Positions 1 to 9,257 are shown, numbered from the stretch's first letter. The stretch is DNA of 64,000 nucleotides from Chromatiales bacterium (ex Bugula neritina AB1) (GCA_001730015.1 MDLA01000081.1:1-64000), one strand, 5' to 3'. A program made the numbers and translations. The notes: a model not told the origin generated them from the sequence alone.

Positions 1-1705
1 GAAAACCAATGGTGTTGCCGGCGTAGTCAGGCCTGCCGATGTAGCGGTAGGCCGCGCGCACGTAGCGCGGTCTGAAGTCCCAGGAACCGCCGCGCAGCGC
101 ACGGTTAACGTTGCTTTGTCCACTTACGCACTCCTGCTCAGCACCATTGTACGGATCGTCGTAGTCCGAACACGTCCACTCCCACACATTGCCATGCATG
201 TCGTGAAGTCCCCACTGGTTTGCTCCAAACTGCCCGACTGGTGCAGTTTGCTTATTATCCCACCGACTACCGCAACCGTCACAGTTGGCCTTGTTACGAC
301 CTATATCGTCGCCCCACGGATAGGCACTGCGGCTTTTTGCACGGGCAGCATATTCCCATTCAGCCTCCGTTGGCAATCGGTAACGCTTGCCTGTCTTACC
401 ACTCAGCCAATCTGCATAGGCAGTGGCATCGTGCCAACTTACATTGATCACCGGCCGCTTACCTCTACCCCAACCTTCATCATCGGGCAACTGCCGACCG
501 GTTTCCCGTGCGAATGCATCGTATTCTTCAAACGTTGCCTCGTACTTGCTCAGTTTGAACGCCTTTACGTTCACTCGATGCTGGTTTTCATTACCTTCTC
601 GATTGGCTTCCGATGCCGGGCTGCCCATTAAAAAGCTGCCCTCTGGTATATCCATCATCACCGGTTCGAACGCCAGGGTATCCTGCACCAGCGAGATCGC
701 CAGCGGCTGCTGGTCTCGCTGCAAGTGAACCACTGAGCGCCACTCCTTGTAACCTGAAGCACTCGCGTAAACCGTGTACTCGCGGCCAATGTCCAGTAGC
801 TCGCGACGATTACAACGCCAGTCGCTTTCTACCAGAAAACAAACGCGACCGTTTGCCGGTAAACCGGTTACCGAAAAGCGACCGGTTTGCTGCGGTAACG
901 GTTGCGGGGACAGGCTTGTGAACAGAAACTCTTCGGTCAGCGAGTTGCGCTCCCAGGGGATCTGCTGTCGGTTGGTGGCATGGGCAACATCAGCGCGCAC
1001 TTTGCGCAAGGTGATACTCAGGTCCTGACCGGGGGTGTCTATATGCCGCAACATGGCTTCAGTAAACGGGCTGTTACGGCCGCTGCCATCACGCGCCACA
1101 TCTCCCGGCGCTGTCGCAAATACGATGACGCTGCCGATCGGGCTGTTGTTAACTCGGCTCAGGCCGCGGGTGGCGGATACCGTGCGGTTGCTGCTCTGCC
1201 AGCGATTCAGAAACGGATTATCGCGGCAGGCATCCAGAAACACCAGATTGACACGCGCCCGTGCCTGCATATGTCGCAATATCGTTTGCAACGACAGTGC
1301 TTCCAGGTCGACATCGTCTTCTTGTTCCATGGCCGCATCAACTGGCAACAGAAAATTCTGCTCCTGCAACTGAATGGCATGACCGGAGTAATAAAACAAT
1401 GCCACATCGGCGTTACTGAGTTTGCCGGTAAATTGCCGCAACTGCTGCTTTAAGCCAGCCAGGTCGGCATCCTTTCCCACCACAACGTCAAAACCCAGCT
1501 TATCGAGCTTTGCGGCCATATCGGTCGCATCGTTCCCGGGATTTTTCAGCGCCGGCACGTGCTGATAGCCACCATTACCGATGACCAGTGCCACCCGTTT
1601 GGCGGCATTGGCATGCGAGCACAACAGCAAGCCGAACAGCAATGCAACTGCATAGGTACCATACAATGACCAAGGCCGAATACCCCGGCGGTTTATTTCA
1701 CGCAT
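1..1705 (-). CDS. Caspase-like (peptidase C14) protein fused to formylglycine-generating-enzyme-like domain, 3' end cut by window edge
   Basis: The reading frame runs from ATG at 1705 to the left edge without a stop, so about 568 residues are visible and the C-terminus is missing. A hydrophobic signal-like segment (about residues 11-30) ends in AHA-type small residues, so export is likely. Residues about 32-260 are a caspase p20-like domain: the His lies in YYSGHA (H109) and the Cys in FLDACRD (C160), the expected catalytic dyad. A short beta-rich PEGA-like stretch follows (about 265-340). From about 345 comes an FGE-sulfatase/SUMF1-like domain with IPEGSFLMGS, RLPTEAEWEYAAR, GNVWEWT and ALRGGSW. 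Proteins of this build occur in bacteria as orthocaspase-type peptidases; the FGE-like part often acts as a binding fold rather than an oxidase. Substrate and partners are unknown. The domain call is firm, the biological role is not. Confidence 0.88.
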   Translation of the reverse strand, partial: MREINRRGIRPWSLYGTYAVALLFGLLLCSHANAAKRVALVIGNGGYQHVPALKNPGNDATDMAAKLDKLGFDVVVGKDADLAGLKQQLRQFTGKLSNADVALFYYSGHAIQLQEQNFLLPVDAAMEQEDDVDLEALSLQTILRHMQARARVNLVFLDACRDNPFLNRWQSSNRTVSATRGLSRVNNSPIGSVIVFATAPGDVARDGSGRNSPFTEAMLRHIDTPGQDLSITLRKVRADVAHATNRQQIPWERNSLTEEFLFTSLSPQPLPQQTGRFSVTGLPANGRVCFLVESDWRCNRRELLDIGREYTVYASASGYKEWRSVVHLQRDQQPLAISLVQDTLAFEPVMMDIPEGSFLMGSPASEANREGNENQHRVNVKAFKLSKYEATFEEYDAFARETGRQLPDDEGWGRGKRPVINVSWHDATAYADWLSGKTGKRYRLPTEAEWEYAARAKSRSAYPWGDDIGRNKANCDGCGSRWDNKQTAPVGQFGANQWGLHDMHGNVWEWTCSDYDDPYNGAEQECVSGQSNVNRALRGGSWDFRPRYVRAAYRYIGRPDYAGNTIGF

Positions 1706-1836
1706 AAGCCAGATTCCTGCACAGTGGCGCCGGTTGAGATCGCTAAATGAAGCCTACCACTTCAATTCAACGTACCGGCCTGGCTTATTTTACACGTACT
1801 ACTAGTCTTGCCGACAAAATATAGAATCGTGTTGTT

Positions 1837-2802
1837 TTAAGGTCGATCAAGGATTTCTTCAATAGATTCGGCCTGCAGCACCCTTGATAGGTATTTATCC
1901 AGAGCTTGCGCATCAGCCCCATCAATCAATTCTTGATGATTAGCTGATATTTGCCCAAATTTATTTTGTATTAGTTGATACAGTGCCGTTCGCAACCCTT
2001 CTTCGCGCCCAACCTCACGACCTTTTTCGTGCCCTTCTTCAAAAAACTGAACTTCCCATTGTTCAACTCGTTTCGCTAACATCGGCATCGCCTCCTCGAA
2101 GTTTTGCATTTCTTCCGGGTACTCACCCGGCGCTTTGCCTTTGAGCCATTTAACCATAAATGCGTACAGCGCACGCTGCAAGCTTTTAGGAGCTTCATTT
2201 CCGATCCAACGAGCCAGTTGCTCAAGAATGCGACGAAATTCCTGAGGACTTTCACTGAATTCTATCTGAAATAATACAGCTGCCAGGTTACGCAGCTCTG
2301 CCGACTCTTTAACAAGTTTTCCCTGATCCAGCAGCAAATACTGTGCTTGCGGCTGATAAGGTTCCAACCCAATGGGTGGTGGATAACACAACTCTGAAAG
2401 ACTAGTGCTCCACGACCAGTTCGCTTCGCCATTATACAATACCACCGGTAATACCGGAGGCAATGTTGATCCGGGCGCAAGCTCCTTGGTTTTGACCAGC
2501 TTCTCCCACAACAACGCGGTATAACTGAGCAACCGCAGCGCCATCCATCGATCCGGCGCTGAATGAAATTCCAGCAGCAAATACAAATAGACCCAGTTCT
2601 CGCCAAACCTGAATCGCCACACGATGTCTTCGTGGTGTTGTACAGGCAGGGTCTGATCACTGACTAGATCGGTACCGTAAAGCTCCAGTGTTTCTAGATC
2701 AGCCTGCTCCAGCCATTGACCTTGCACGAATCCGCGCAACAGATCGCGCACCATTTCTTTGTGCGAAAACAACTGCTTGTAGTGTGAATCGTGCGACTGC
2801 AT
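1837..2802 (-). CDS. Rpn/YhgA-like family protein (PD-(D/E)XK nuclease, putative transposase family)
   Basis: A 321-residue protein starting MQSHDSHYKQLFSH, followed by the typical N-terminal block of the Rpn/YhgA family (DxxYKxLFxxxEMVRDLLRGFV). The central part has WVYLYLLLEFHS and later PPVLPVVLYNGEANW, matching the PD-(D/E)XK core of this family. The C-terminus carries a charged EEGHEKGREVGREEGLRTAL helix, common in Rpn proteins. Family members in E. coli promote recA-independent recombination and have DNA endonuclease activity. Despite the database label 'transposase', no inverted repeats or second transposase gene flank it, so it is a stand-alone gene. It ends about 18 bases before the ATG side of the downstream CvfB-like gene, which is on the same strand. 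Confidence 0.85.
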   Translation of the reverse strand: MQSHDSHYKQLFSHKEMVRDLLRGFVQGQWLEQADLETLELYGTDLVSDQTLPVQHHEDIVWRFRFGENWVYLYLLLEFHSAPDRWMALRLLSYTALLWEKLVKTKELAPGSTLPPVLPVVLYNGEANWSWSTSLSELCYPPPIGLEPYQPQAQYLLLDQGKLVKESAELRNLAAVLFQIEFSESPQEFRRILEQLARWIGNEAPKSLQRALYAFMVKWLKGKAPGEYPEEMQNFEEAMPMLAKRVEQWEVQFFEEGHEKGREVGREEGLRTALYQLIQNKFGQISANHQELIDGADAQALDKYLSRVLQAESIEEILDRP

Positions 2803-2820
2803 TGGCGTTATTCCAGTGGG

Positions 2821-3654
2821 CTAAACCAGACTAACCTTCTCCTTTGTCAGCAAAATCAACCGGTTTCTATAGAGCGCACCCAGTGCATGCTTGTATACCT
2901 TTTTACTCACATTAAAGGTGCGATAAATATCTTCAGGTCGACTTTTGTCGGTAAGAGTTGATTCACCATTGTTCTTTTTAAGGTGCTGCAGTATTTTCGC
3001 TTCAATTTCAGTGCGTGCTTCCGGATTGTGTAACTGCAACGCCAGATCTATTTTCAAATCTGACCTGGCTTCCTTGATATAGCCGGGCAATTGATCGCCA
3101 ATAGCAATCGGCTGAAAAATCTCTCCACGGTAGATAACCCCAAGGTGCGTGCCATCAATTACCGCTTTATAGCCAAGATCAGTCTCCTGGCAAATCAGCA
3201 ATTCAACTTTTTGCCCTGATTTGAAATCACCGGCATTTTCATCTTCCAGGTAATCGTACAGCCGTGTGGTTCCGATCATACGACCATTGAGTTCATCGAC
3301 GAGCGCCATCACAACACATCGCTGACCAACCGCCATATCTCCCATTTGATGAGAGCGCGGAACAAACAAATCAGATTTCATTCCCCAATCGAGAAAAGCA
3401 CCGCTGTCGGTCAGTGCAGATACGGTCAGTGCACCGCATTCACCCGCTACAATGGCGGGCCGCGTGACACTGGCGAGCAGAGTATCGTCAGAATCGACAT
3501 AAACAAAGACATCTATTTTATCACCGGGGGCTCTTGCTACAGCCGGAGATTCCTTAAGCAACATGATTTCACCGTGATCGCCGCCTTCCAGAAAAGTACC
3601 GTAGGGACTCGTCCGACAGACAACCAGGGTATTCATAGTTCCGGTTTCGACCAT
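2821..3654 (-). CDS. CvfB/YitL-like S1-domain RNA-binding protein
   Basis: 277 residues. The N-terminus (MVETGTMNTLVV..PYGTFLEGG) aligns with the CvfB/YitL family start, which supports the ATG at 3654 over the internal ATG at 3636. The order is a degenerate first S1-like OB fold, a second S1 domain around residues 65-135 (ALTDSGAFLDWGMKSDLFVPRSHQ), a third around 140-210 (GYKAVIDGTHLGVIYRGEIF), and a C-terminal winged-helix block (RPEDIYRTFNVSKKVYKHALGALYR). In Gram-positives CvfB binds RNA and influences virulence gene expression; in proteobacteria the role is less clear. Length and domain order are normal for the family. It is probably cytoplasmic. Confidence 0.87.
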   Translation of the reverse strand: MVETGTMNTLVVCRTSPYGTFLEGGDHGEIMLLKESPAVARAPGDKIDVFVYVDSDDTLLASVTRPAIVAGECGALTVSALTDSGAFLDWGMKSDLFVPRSHQMGDMAVGQRCVVMALVDELNGRMIGTTRLYDYLEDENAGDFKSGQKVELLICQETDLGYKAVIDGTHLGVIYRGEIFQPIAIGDQLPGYIKEARSDLKIDLALQLHNPEARTEIEAKILQHLKKNNGESTLTDKSRPEDIYRTFNVSKKVYKHALGALYRNRLILLTKEKVSLV

Positions 3655-3762
3655 TGTGCAGCTCTACAGAATAACGATCCGTCAGAGTCTACGAGGTCGG
3701 GATAAACAATCCAAGCGCTTTCAATTAATCAGCCCACCGAAAGCTTGTACCCTTCCTGGAGT

Positions 3763-4431
3763 TCATCGTATCGACAAAATTTCACCCAACGGTTTTTTAC
3801 TGATATCAGGGACTTCTGCATTTTCAGCCGGAAATCCAGCCACTAATAATAGAAACGGTCGCTCATGGCACGGTCGGTCGAGTACCTCCCGCAGAAAGCC
3901 CATCGGGCTAGGAGTATGGGTGAGCGTTACCAGACCCGCTTGATGTAATGCGGTAATCAGCATGCCGGTGGCTATACCAACAGACTCCGGCGCATAATAA
4001 TGCTTGTGCTTTTTACCATCAGAATCAAAGGAGTATTTCTGACTAAATACGGCAATCAGCCAGGGGGCCGTTTCAAGAAACGGCTTCTCGGCGTTGGTAC
4101 CCAGAGGAGCAAGCGCTTCCAGCCATTCTTCCGATGCTCTGTTATCGTATAATTCACGCTCCTCGACTTCAGCCGCCTGACGAATCTGCCGCTTGGTATC
4201 CGGATCTTTTACTGCCACAAAATGCCATGGTTGCTGGTTAGCACCACTGGGTGCGGTGCCCGCTGCTGCTACCGCGTTTTTAATCACTTGCACGGGTACC
4301 GGCTGATCAGAGAAATCCCGGACGGTTCTGCGTTCACACATACTTTCGTAAAATTGCGCGGATCGATCCATCAGCTCGGCCTGTGTTCTGCGAGTATGCT
4401 GCAATGGTGTAAATTGGTAGTTCGATGACAT
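3763..4431 (-). CDS. Nitroreductase family protein (FMN-dependent)
   Basis: About 222 residues from ATG at 4431. A longer reading would need a TTG at 4458. The protein has the nitroreductase fold signature: an Arg-rich FMN-phosphate contact in SMCERRTVRDFSDQPVP, then GTAPSGANQQPWHFVAV, then the C-terminal ..HQAGLVTLTHTPSPMGFL..RPFLLLVAGFP block. The family uses FMN and NAD(P)H to reduce nitro groups, quinones or, in the iodotyrosine deiodinase-like subgroup, halogenated aromatics. The GTAPSGAN and THTPSPM motifs look closest to that subgroup, but the substrate cannot be read from sequence. It is divergent from the TPR gene at 4489, with only about 58 bases between the two starts, so the two promoters must be compact or overlapping. 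Confidence 0.85.
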   Translation of the reverse strand: MSSNYQFTPLQHTRRTQAELMDRSAQFYESMCERRTVRDFSDQPVPVQVIKNAVAAAGTAPSGANQQPWHFVAVKDPDTKRQIRQAAEVEERELYDNRASEEWLEALAPLGTNAEKPFLETAPWLIAVFSQKYSFDSDGKKHKHYYAPESVGIATGMLITALHQAGLVTLTHTPSPMGFLREVLDRPCHERPFLLLVAGFPAENAEVPDISKKPLGEILSIR

Positions 4432-4488
4432 AGCGGTACAATGGCGTGTTAGTAACAATTTACTATTTTATCAATAAGCGGAGCTCTG

Positions 4489-6159
4489 ATGGATCGTTTT
4501 GATCTGGGCACACATACCAGAGAAATAACCACATCGTCCGGTAAGGCTCAATACTGGTTTACCTATGGCTTGAACTGGTGCTACGGATTCAATCAGGAAG
4601 AAGGAGTGACCTGTTTTCAAAAAGCACTTGAGTATGACCCCGAATGCGCCATGGCTCACTGGGGCATCGCCTATGCGGCCGGACCATTTTATAACTACGC
4701 CTGGTGCGACTTCAGCGAAGATGAAGCGGAACGCTGTTGTAAATTGTGCTACCAGCACGTAGAGCGGGCAAAATTCTATGCTAAAACCACAACACCGGTG
4801 GAACAGGATCTGATACAAGCACTCGCGTACCGGTTCCAGAAACCGCATCGTGTCACGCAAGACGAATTTAACCGCTGGGACGACGACTACAGCAACGCTA
4901 TGCGAACCGTCTATACCCGCCACCCGAATGATCACGACGTCGCAGCACTCTTCGCCGAAGCCATGATGACACGCACTCCGTGGAAACTGTGGGATGTCCA
5001 TACCGGGAAACCGCCAGCCGCAACTGATACCTATGAAATTATAGACGTACTGGAACGCTCAATCGCCTCGCTGGAAGAACAAGGTTCGGCACCGCATCCG
5101 GCGCTGCTGCACTTGCATATACATGCGCTGGAGATGTCAAACCACCCCGAGCAGGCAATGCAATCTGCGGATTCACTACAGGACCTCTGCCCCGATGCCG
5201 GACATCTAAATCATATGTCCGGTCATATCTATGTGCTGTGTGGTCTCTATGAAAAAGCCAGAGCGGCCAGCGTTAAAGCCATTCGTGCCGACGACATGTA
5301 TCTGGAATACGCCGGGCCACACAACTTTTACACAACGGCACGCTGCCACGATCTCCACCTGATGATGTACACTTGCATGCTGTCCGGCAAATTCAAACCG
5401 GCGCTGCACGCTGCTGAACGGATAGAAAAAACACTGAGTAAAGAGGTTTTATCGGTAACAGGACGCCCTCAGCTTGCCACCACCATGGAGGGCTACCACG
5501 CCATGAAAATGCATGTTCTGGTGCGCTTCGGCAAATGGCGGCAGATTATAGAAACCGACCTGCCTGATGATCAAGAATTGTATTGCGTATCTATCGCCAT
5601 GCATCACTACGCACGCGGCATTGCTTACGCCACACTGAAAAATCCGGAAGCAGCCGCAGTCGAGCAACAACACTTCCATGATTCATTAACACGCATTCCA
5701 CCACCACGAAAGTTCTTTAACAACAGCGCACTGAGTACGCTGGGTGTCGGTGAAAAAATGCTTGCCGGTGAAATGGCGTATCACCTTGGTAACTATCACG
5801 AAGCATTTGATCACTTGCGCGAAAGCGTTAGGAGAGACGATCAACTGGAATATTCGGAGCCCTGGGCCTGGATGCATCCACCGCGTCACGCACTTGCCGC
5901 TTTACTGGCCGAACAAAGCCACTACCAGGAAGCCGAAGAAGTGTATCGAACCGACCTTGGATTAAACAATCAATTGCAACGCTGCGCTCGCCATCCGGAT
6001 AACGTATGGTCACTGCACGGCCTCGTTGAATGTCTGAAGATGCGCGGGGAGAAAATAGAAAGGCCGCTACTGGAAAAGAAATTAAAACTGGCGCTTGCAC
6101 AGGCAGATTGCGAGATAACTTCATCGTGTATGTGCCGTCATAATGTTGCTGATGTATAA
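4489..6159 (+). CDS. Tetratricopeptide-repeat protein of unknown function
   Basis: 556 residues with no signal peptide. The N-terminus has WFTYGLNWCYGFNQEEGVTCFQ, then KALEYDPECAMAHWGIAYAAGPFYN, a block typical of a family of bacterial TPR proteins annotated only by that repeat. Further TPR-like helix pairs follow (about residues 190-260 and 380-500), including HIYVLCGLYEKARAASVKAI and HLGNYHEAFDHLRES. Cys and His are frequent (for example ERCCKLCYQH), but no metal-binding motif is clear. It is probably a cytoplasmic scaffold. The gene is followed after 67 bases by the PhnD-like gene on the same strand, so the two may be co-transcribed. No catalytic domain is visible. Confidence 0.8.
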   Translation: MDRFDLGTHTREITTSSGKAQYWFTYGLNWCYGFNQEEGVTCFQKALEYDPECAMAHWGIAYAAGPFYNYAWCDFSEDEAERCCKLCYQHVERAKFYAKTTTPVEQDLIQALAYRFQKPHRVTQDEFNRWDDDYSNAMRTVYTRHPNDHDVAALFAEAMMTRTPWKLWDVHTGKPPAATDTYEIIDVLERSIASLEEQGSAPHPALLHLHIHALEMSNHPEQAMQSADSLQDLCPDAGHLNHMSGHIYVLCGLYEKARAASVKAIRADDMYLEYAGPHNFYTTARCHDLHLMMYTCMLSGKFKPALHAAERIEKTLSKEVLSVTGRPQLATTMEGYHAMKMHVLVRFGKWRQIIETDLPDDQELYCVSIAMHHYARGIAYATLKNPEAAAVEQQHFHDSLTRIPPPRKFFNNSALSTLGVGEKMLAGEMAYHLGNYHEAFDHLRESVRRDDQLEYSEPWAWMHPPRHALAALLAEQSHYQEAEEVYRTDLGLNNQLQRCARHPDNVWSLHGLVECLKMRGEKIERPLLEKKLKLALAQADCEITSSCMCRHNVADV

Positions 6160-6226
6160 ATTCTATTTGAACAATGCACGCAGCCATAGTAGATAGACCC
6201 AATCTAACTTTTTCAGAGACCGACCG

Positions 6227-6991
6227 ATGATTGCAAACCTCATGATGTATGCCCGACCTGAACTGGCAGAGGCACATACAAATTACTGGGCTGGTATTCG
6301 GCATCATCTGGCAGAGGCAGGTATCGACAGCCCGGCCACACTGTCGCAGGACGCTGAAGAATTTTCTGTTTGGCGTGATCCATATCTGGTCTTGAGCCAA
6401 ACCTGCGGTATGCCTTATCGAAAATTCCTGCACGACAGCGTTAAACTGATAGGCACACCCGACTACGCTCTGGAAGGCTGCCAGCCTGGCTACTATCGAA
6501 GTGCAATAATTGTTCACGCTGATGATCAGCGCACCGATATAGCCTCCTTCAAACACGATGTATTTGGCTACAACCAAACCATTTCGCAATCAGGCTACGC
6601 TGCTATGCATGAGCATTTGAAAGCGCATAACTTCTGGTTTGAAAATAAACAGCAAACTCATTCACATCTGCAATCGGCACGTGCCGTTGCAGAAAAACGT
6701 GTTGGCATTGCCGCGCTGGATGCTGTCACCTGGCGACTGATTCAGCAACACGACCCCTACTCTGCCTCTTTGCGTGTGCTCGACTGGACCGACCCAACAC
6801 CCGGCCTCCCCTATATCACATCGAAAACCATGGACGCAGACCTGCTTTTCAATGCAATTTCCAGTGCCATACAGCAGCTGTCCCCATCAGATCGAGAGTT
6901 ACTGGGCATTGCTGATCTGGTTAAAATATCCGAAGCGACCTATCTGGCTGTAGCAAATCCACCCGAGGCGCTGGACGCTCCGCCATGGTGA
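6227..6991 (+). CDS. PhnD/PstS-like phosphate-phosphonate-type substrate-binding-fold protein
   Basis: 254 residues starting MIANLMMYARPELAEAHTNYWAGI. The fold resembles the periplasmic PhnD family: the LSQTCGMPYR segment near residue 61 and GCQPGYYRSAIIVHADD are typical, and later AAVEKRVGIAALDAVTWRLI-like and DPTPGLPYITS blocks follow. Unlike normal binding proteins it has no N-terminal signal peptide or lipobox at this start, and no permease or ATPase gene is nearby. It may therefore be cytoplasmic or act as a ligand sensor. An upstream start supplying a signal peptide is not evident between 6160 and 6227. The fold call is good; the ligand is unknown. Confidence 0.75.
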   Translation: MIANLMMYARPELAEAHTNYWAGIRHHLAEAGIDSPATLSQDAEEFSVWRDPYLVLSQTCGMPYRKFLHDSVKLIGTPDYALEGCQPGYYRSAIIVHADDQRTDIASFKHDVFGYNQTISQSGYAAMHEHLKAHNFWFENKQQTHSHLQSARAVAEKRVGIAALDAVTWRLIQQHDPYSASLRVLDWTDPTPGLPYITSKTMDADLLFNAISSAIQQLSPSDRELLGIADLVKISEATYLAVANPPEALDAPPW

Positions 6992-7014
6992 ATGACAGCA
7001 TAGAAAAGACAGAT

Positions 7015-7344
7015 TCAGATTTTGGAAATAGTGCCGGTAAAAGGGTTTTCGTATAGAGAATCGTGCGACTCAACCCCCTCTTCGATGATGCAATCTCTTT
7101 TAGGTCGGGCCACACACAGCAATATATAACCGGCTTTTGATTGCCTTTTATTCAGTGCACTGGCACCTGGCTGACGCACTGAACCTTCAATCAACTTTGC
7201 TGCACAGGTAATGCAACCGCCATAATTACAGCCTATCGGCAGCTGCACACCGGCATCCAGTGCCGCCTGATAGATAGAGCTGTCTTCTGCAACCTCCAGC
7301 ACGCGGCCGGAATTGCGCAATTCAACCCGAAAGATTTCCGGCAC
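7015..7344 (-). CDS. Plant-type [2Fe-2S] ferredoxin
   Basis: 109 residues. Cluster ligands are C39, C44, C47 and C77 (GCNYGGCITCAAKL..YILLCVARP), the standard CX4CX2C..C pattern of plant-type ferredoxins. The YILLC segment near the fourth Cys is also characteristic. It would carry electrons to an oxygenase or reductase in the cytoplasm. Its ATG at 7344 lies one base from the end of the upstream CoA-binding gene (7346), and both follow the methanethiol oxidase gene on the same strand, so a three-gene unit is likely. No oxygenase or reductase partner is encoded next to it. Confidence 0.92.
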   Translation of the reverse strand: MPEIFRVELRNSGRVLEVAEDSSIYQAALDAGVQLPIGCNYGGCITCAAKLIEGSVRQPGASALNKRQSKAGYILLCVARPKRDCIIEEGVESHDSLYENPFTGTISKI

Positions 7345-7345
7345 T

Positions 7346-7795
7346 TCAGATCACCTGCCCGAGCTTCGGCTTCCAGAACGGCCGGAACAATTCAATCTTC
7401 GGGCATCGATCCATCACCACGCGCATGCCGGCATCCTCAGCTATCTTTGCAGCCTCATCACTGTAGACACCAATTTGCCCCCACAGTACTTTCGCCCCTA
7501 TATCCACCGCCTCCTGCGCAATACCCGGCAACGCGGCTGAAGCTCGAAAGACCTGAACCATATCCACCGGCTGATCAATTGCAGCAAGCGACTCGTAAAC
7601 TTTTAAACCCCGGATTTCGTTACCTGCCTCTTTCGGGTTAACCGGCAACATATTATAACCCTGTTCATGAAGCACCCGCAGGACACCGTAGCTGAATTTT
7701 GTTGCGTCCGGACTAGCACCCACCATGGCTATGGTTTTAGTGTCGGAGAGAATACTGGCCAGGTACTCGGACGGGTAATCTTCTTTGTGGTTCAT
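7346..7795 (-). CDS. CoA-binding (YccU-like) protein
   Basis: 149 residues from ATG at 7795 (MNHKEDYPSEYLASIL). The frame is open further upstream, but an earlier start would overlap the methanethiol oxidase stop at 7806, so 7795 is preferred. A Rossmann-like CoA-binding domain is clear: TIAMVGASPDATKFSYGVLRVL near residues 18-40, then LPVNPKEAGNEIRGLKVYESL, KVLWGQIGVYSDEA and a C-terminal MDRCPKIE. This is the E. coli YccU type, a single-domain relative of the succinyl-CoA synthetase alpha N-terminus. Its function is unknown in most species. It sits between a ferredoxin and methanethiol oxidase in one apparent operon. Confidence 0.88.
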   Translation of the reverse strand: MNHKEDYPSEYLASILSDTKTIAMVGASPDATKFSYGVLRVLHEQGYNMLPVNPKEAGNEIRGLKVYESLAAIDQPVDMVQVFRASAALPGIAQEAVDIGAKVLWGQIGVYSDEAAKIAEDAGMRVVMDRCPKIELFRPFWKPKLGQVI

Positions 7796-7805
7796 CGTGT
7801 TTCCT

Positions 7806-9182
7806 CTAGAGCCAGATATCCGATGTGCAGTCACCACCGGGGTAACGGGTTTCATGGCATCGCGACGGACCATTGGGCTCATTGCCGAAATTCACGATGA
7901 AATCTTTATTTATTTCCATACCACCCTTTCCGGTATCGCAGTCAACCATCAGCATCACCCCGCCCTTATGGCGGATTTCCGGGTAAAACTGGTTATCCCA
8001 GGTGGAAAACAGCGAGGTTGTGACATAGAGCCGCTTGCCATCCAGGCTCATCTGAATCATCTGCGGGCCGCCGGCTATATCGACACCATTAACTGTCGGT
8101 GCTTTGTTCAGCATTCCGCCCATCCACACTTGACCGGTCATTACCGGGTTGTGCGGATCTGAAATATCGTACTGGCGAATATCACCATGCAGCCAGTTGC
8201 AAAAATAGAGAAATCGATCATCCATGGAAATCAGGATCACGGTGATCAGCCCGGGCAGCGGGATCGGCCACTCCGGATGCTTTTCATTTTCTACATCAAT
8301 GATTTTTTCAACAATCCATTCCTGATCTTTTTTATACCAGTGAATAATATTGGACGACATCGCCGCACCGACAAAGCCATGCGTTGAATCGGGATTATGA
8401 TGAAAACGTACTTCCAGAGGTACTAAACCGTCTTCACCCAGATAGACGGTATTTTCGACTTTCTTTTTCTCGAAGTCCCAGAAGTGTATTTCGCGACCGT
8501 ATTTCAAATGACCGACTTCTTCGAGATCAAAGCCCGGCATGAAGGTATTCGGTGCCGCCCATTCACTGGAGACCATGACGTTGTGACGCGGCTGATACCA
8601 GAAATCGTAATTGAATTTCATTCCGCCAAGATCATTCTCCCAGCGGCCGACAATTTCAAAATTTTTGTTCAAATGCAAAAAACCGCCAGGCGCATTGCCC
8701 TTTGCATCGCCGAGCATCGAAATAATGATGTCGGAGCCCAGACAATGCACCGTGTGCGGTGCCGACAGATCGGTTTTCTCTTTGATCTCATCACCGGAAA
8801 TCACCTTGTGCACAACCGGATTACGAGGGTCGGTTCCGCAATCGACTATATGCAGATTCGAGCTTCTAACACCCGGTACGATCAGATACTTACGTTCCAT
8901 CGCCCCGTCACTGTGGCACGACGAGCACGCATTCCAGCCCATGTGGTGCAGTTCATCGCCAATACCCGGCATTTCACAGCGGGCAATAACCTGGGAGTAT
9001 GTCGGACTGTCCGGATCCGCATCAACCGTTGCCAGATAATCCGGCTTCTGGATCCCGGTGCCCACATAAATGGCAATGGTGTAAAGCAACTTCTCACGCG
9101 GCGCCTGCATGGCATGTGCCGGTGACTCATACCCGGGACCACAGCACGGCGCTATAGCATTTTCAGACAAGATATACTCCAT
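7806..9182 (-). CDS. mtoX: Methanethiol oxidase / selenium-binding protein 56 family
   Basis: 458 residues from ATG at 9182 (MEYILSENAIAPCCGPGYESPAHAM), which matches the SBP56 family N-terminus. An earlier start at 9257 would add an unrelated tail. Family blocks are clear: APREKLLYTIAIYVGTG, HHMGWNACSSCHSDG, HTVHCLGSDIIISMLGD and a C-terminal RCHETRYPGGDCTSDIW. In Hyphomicrobium and humans this family oxidises methanethiol to formaldehyde, hydrogen sulfide and hydrogen peroxide, using copper. Histidines in HHMGW, HTVHC and RCHETRYPGGD are the likely metal-site residues. No signal peptide is visible at this start. An IclR regulator diverges from it 124 bases away, and a CoA-binding protein and ferredoxin follow. 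The symbol is given by family membership. Confidence 0.88.
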   Translation of the reverse strand: MEYILSENAIAPCCGPGYESPAHAMQAPREKLLYTIAIYVGTGIQKPDYLATVDADPDSPTYSQVIARCEMPGIGDELHHMGWNACSSCHSDGAMERKYLIVPGVRSSNLHIVDCGTDPRNPVVHKVISGDEIKEKTDLSAPHTVHCLGSDIIISMLGDAKGNAPGGFLHLNKNFEIVGRWENDLGGMKFNYDFWYQPRHNVMVSSEWAAPNTFMPGFDLEEVGHLKYGREIHFWDFEKKKVENTVYLGEDGLVPLEVRFHHNPDSTHGFVGAAMSSNIIHWYKKDQEWIVEKIIDVENEKHPEWPIPLPGLITVILISMDDRFLYFCNWLHGDIRQYDISDPHNPVMTGQVWMGGMLNKAPTVNGVDIAGGPQMIQMSLDGKRLYVTTSLFSTWDNQFYPEIRHKGGVMLMVDCDTGKGGMEINKDFIVNFGNEPNGPSRCHETRYPGGDCTSDIWL

Positions 9183-9257
9183 GGAGTGAAGTCGATAGAA
9201 CCCGCAGACGCCCGTTCGCAGCGGAACGCTTGGAATCTGTCTGAAGGTATAACGCAC

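Noticed and set aside
116-1453. Several open frames on the plus strand in the first 1.5 kb
   Set aside because: They are antisense to the caspase/FGE-like gene, whose minus-strand frame has clear motifs; they have no family match.
1837-2802. Rpn/YhgA gene as a transposon
   Set aside because: No inverted repeats, no target duplication and no second gene; the family name transposase is historical.
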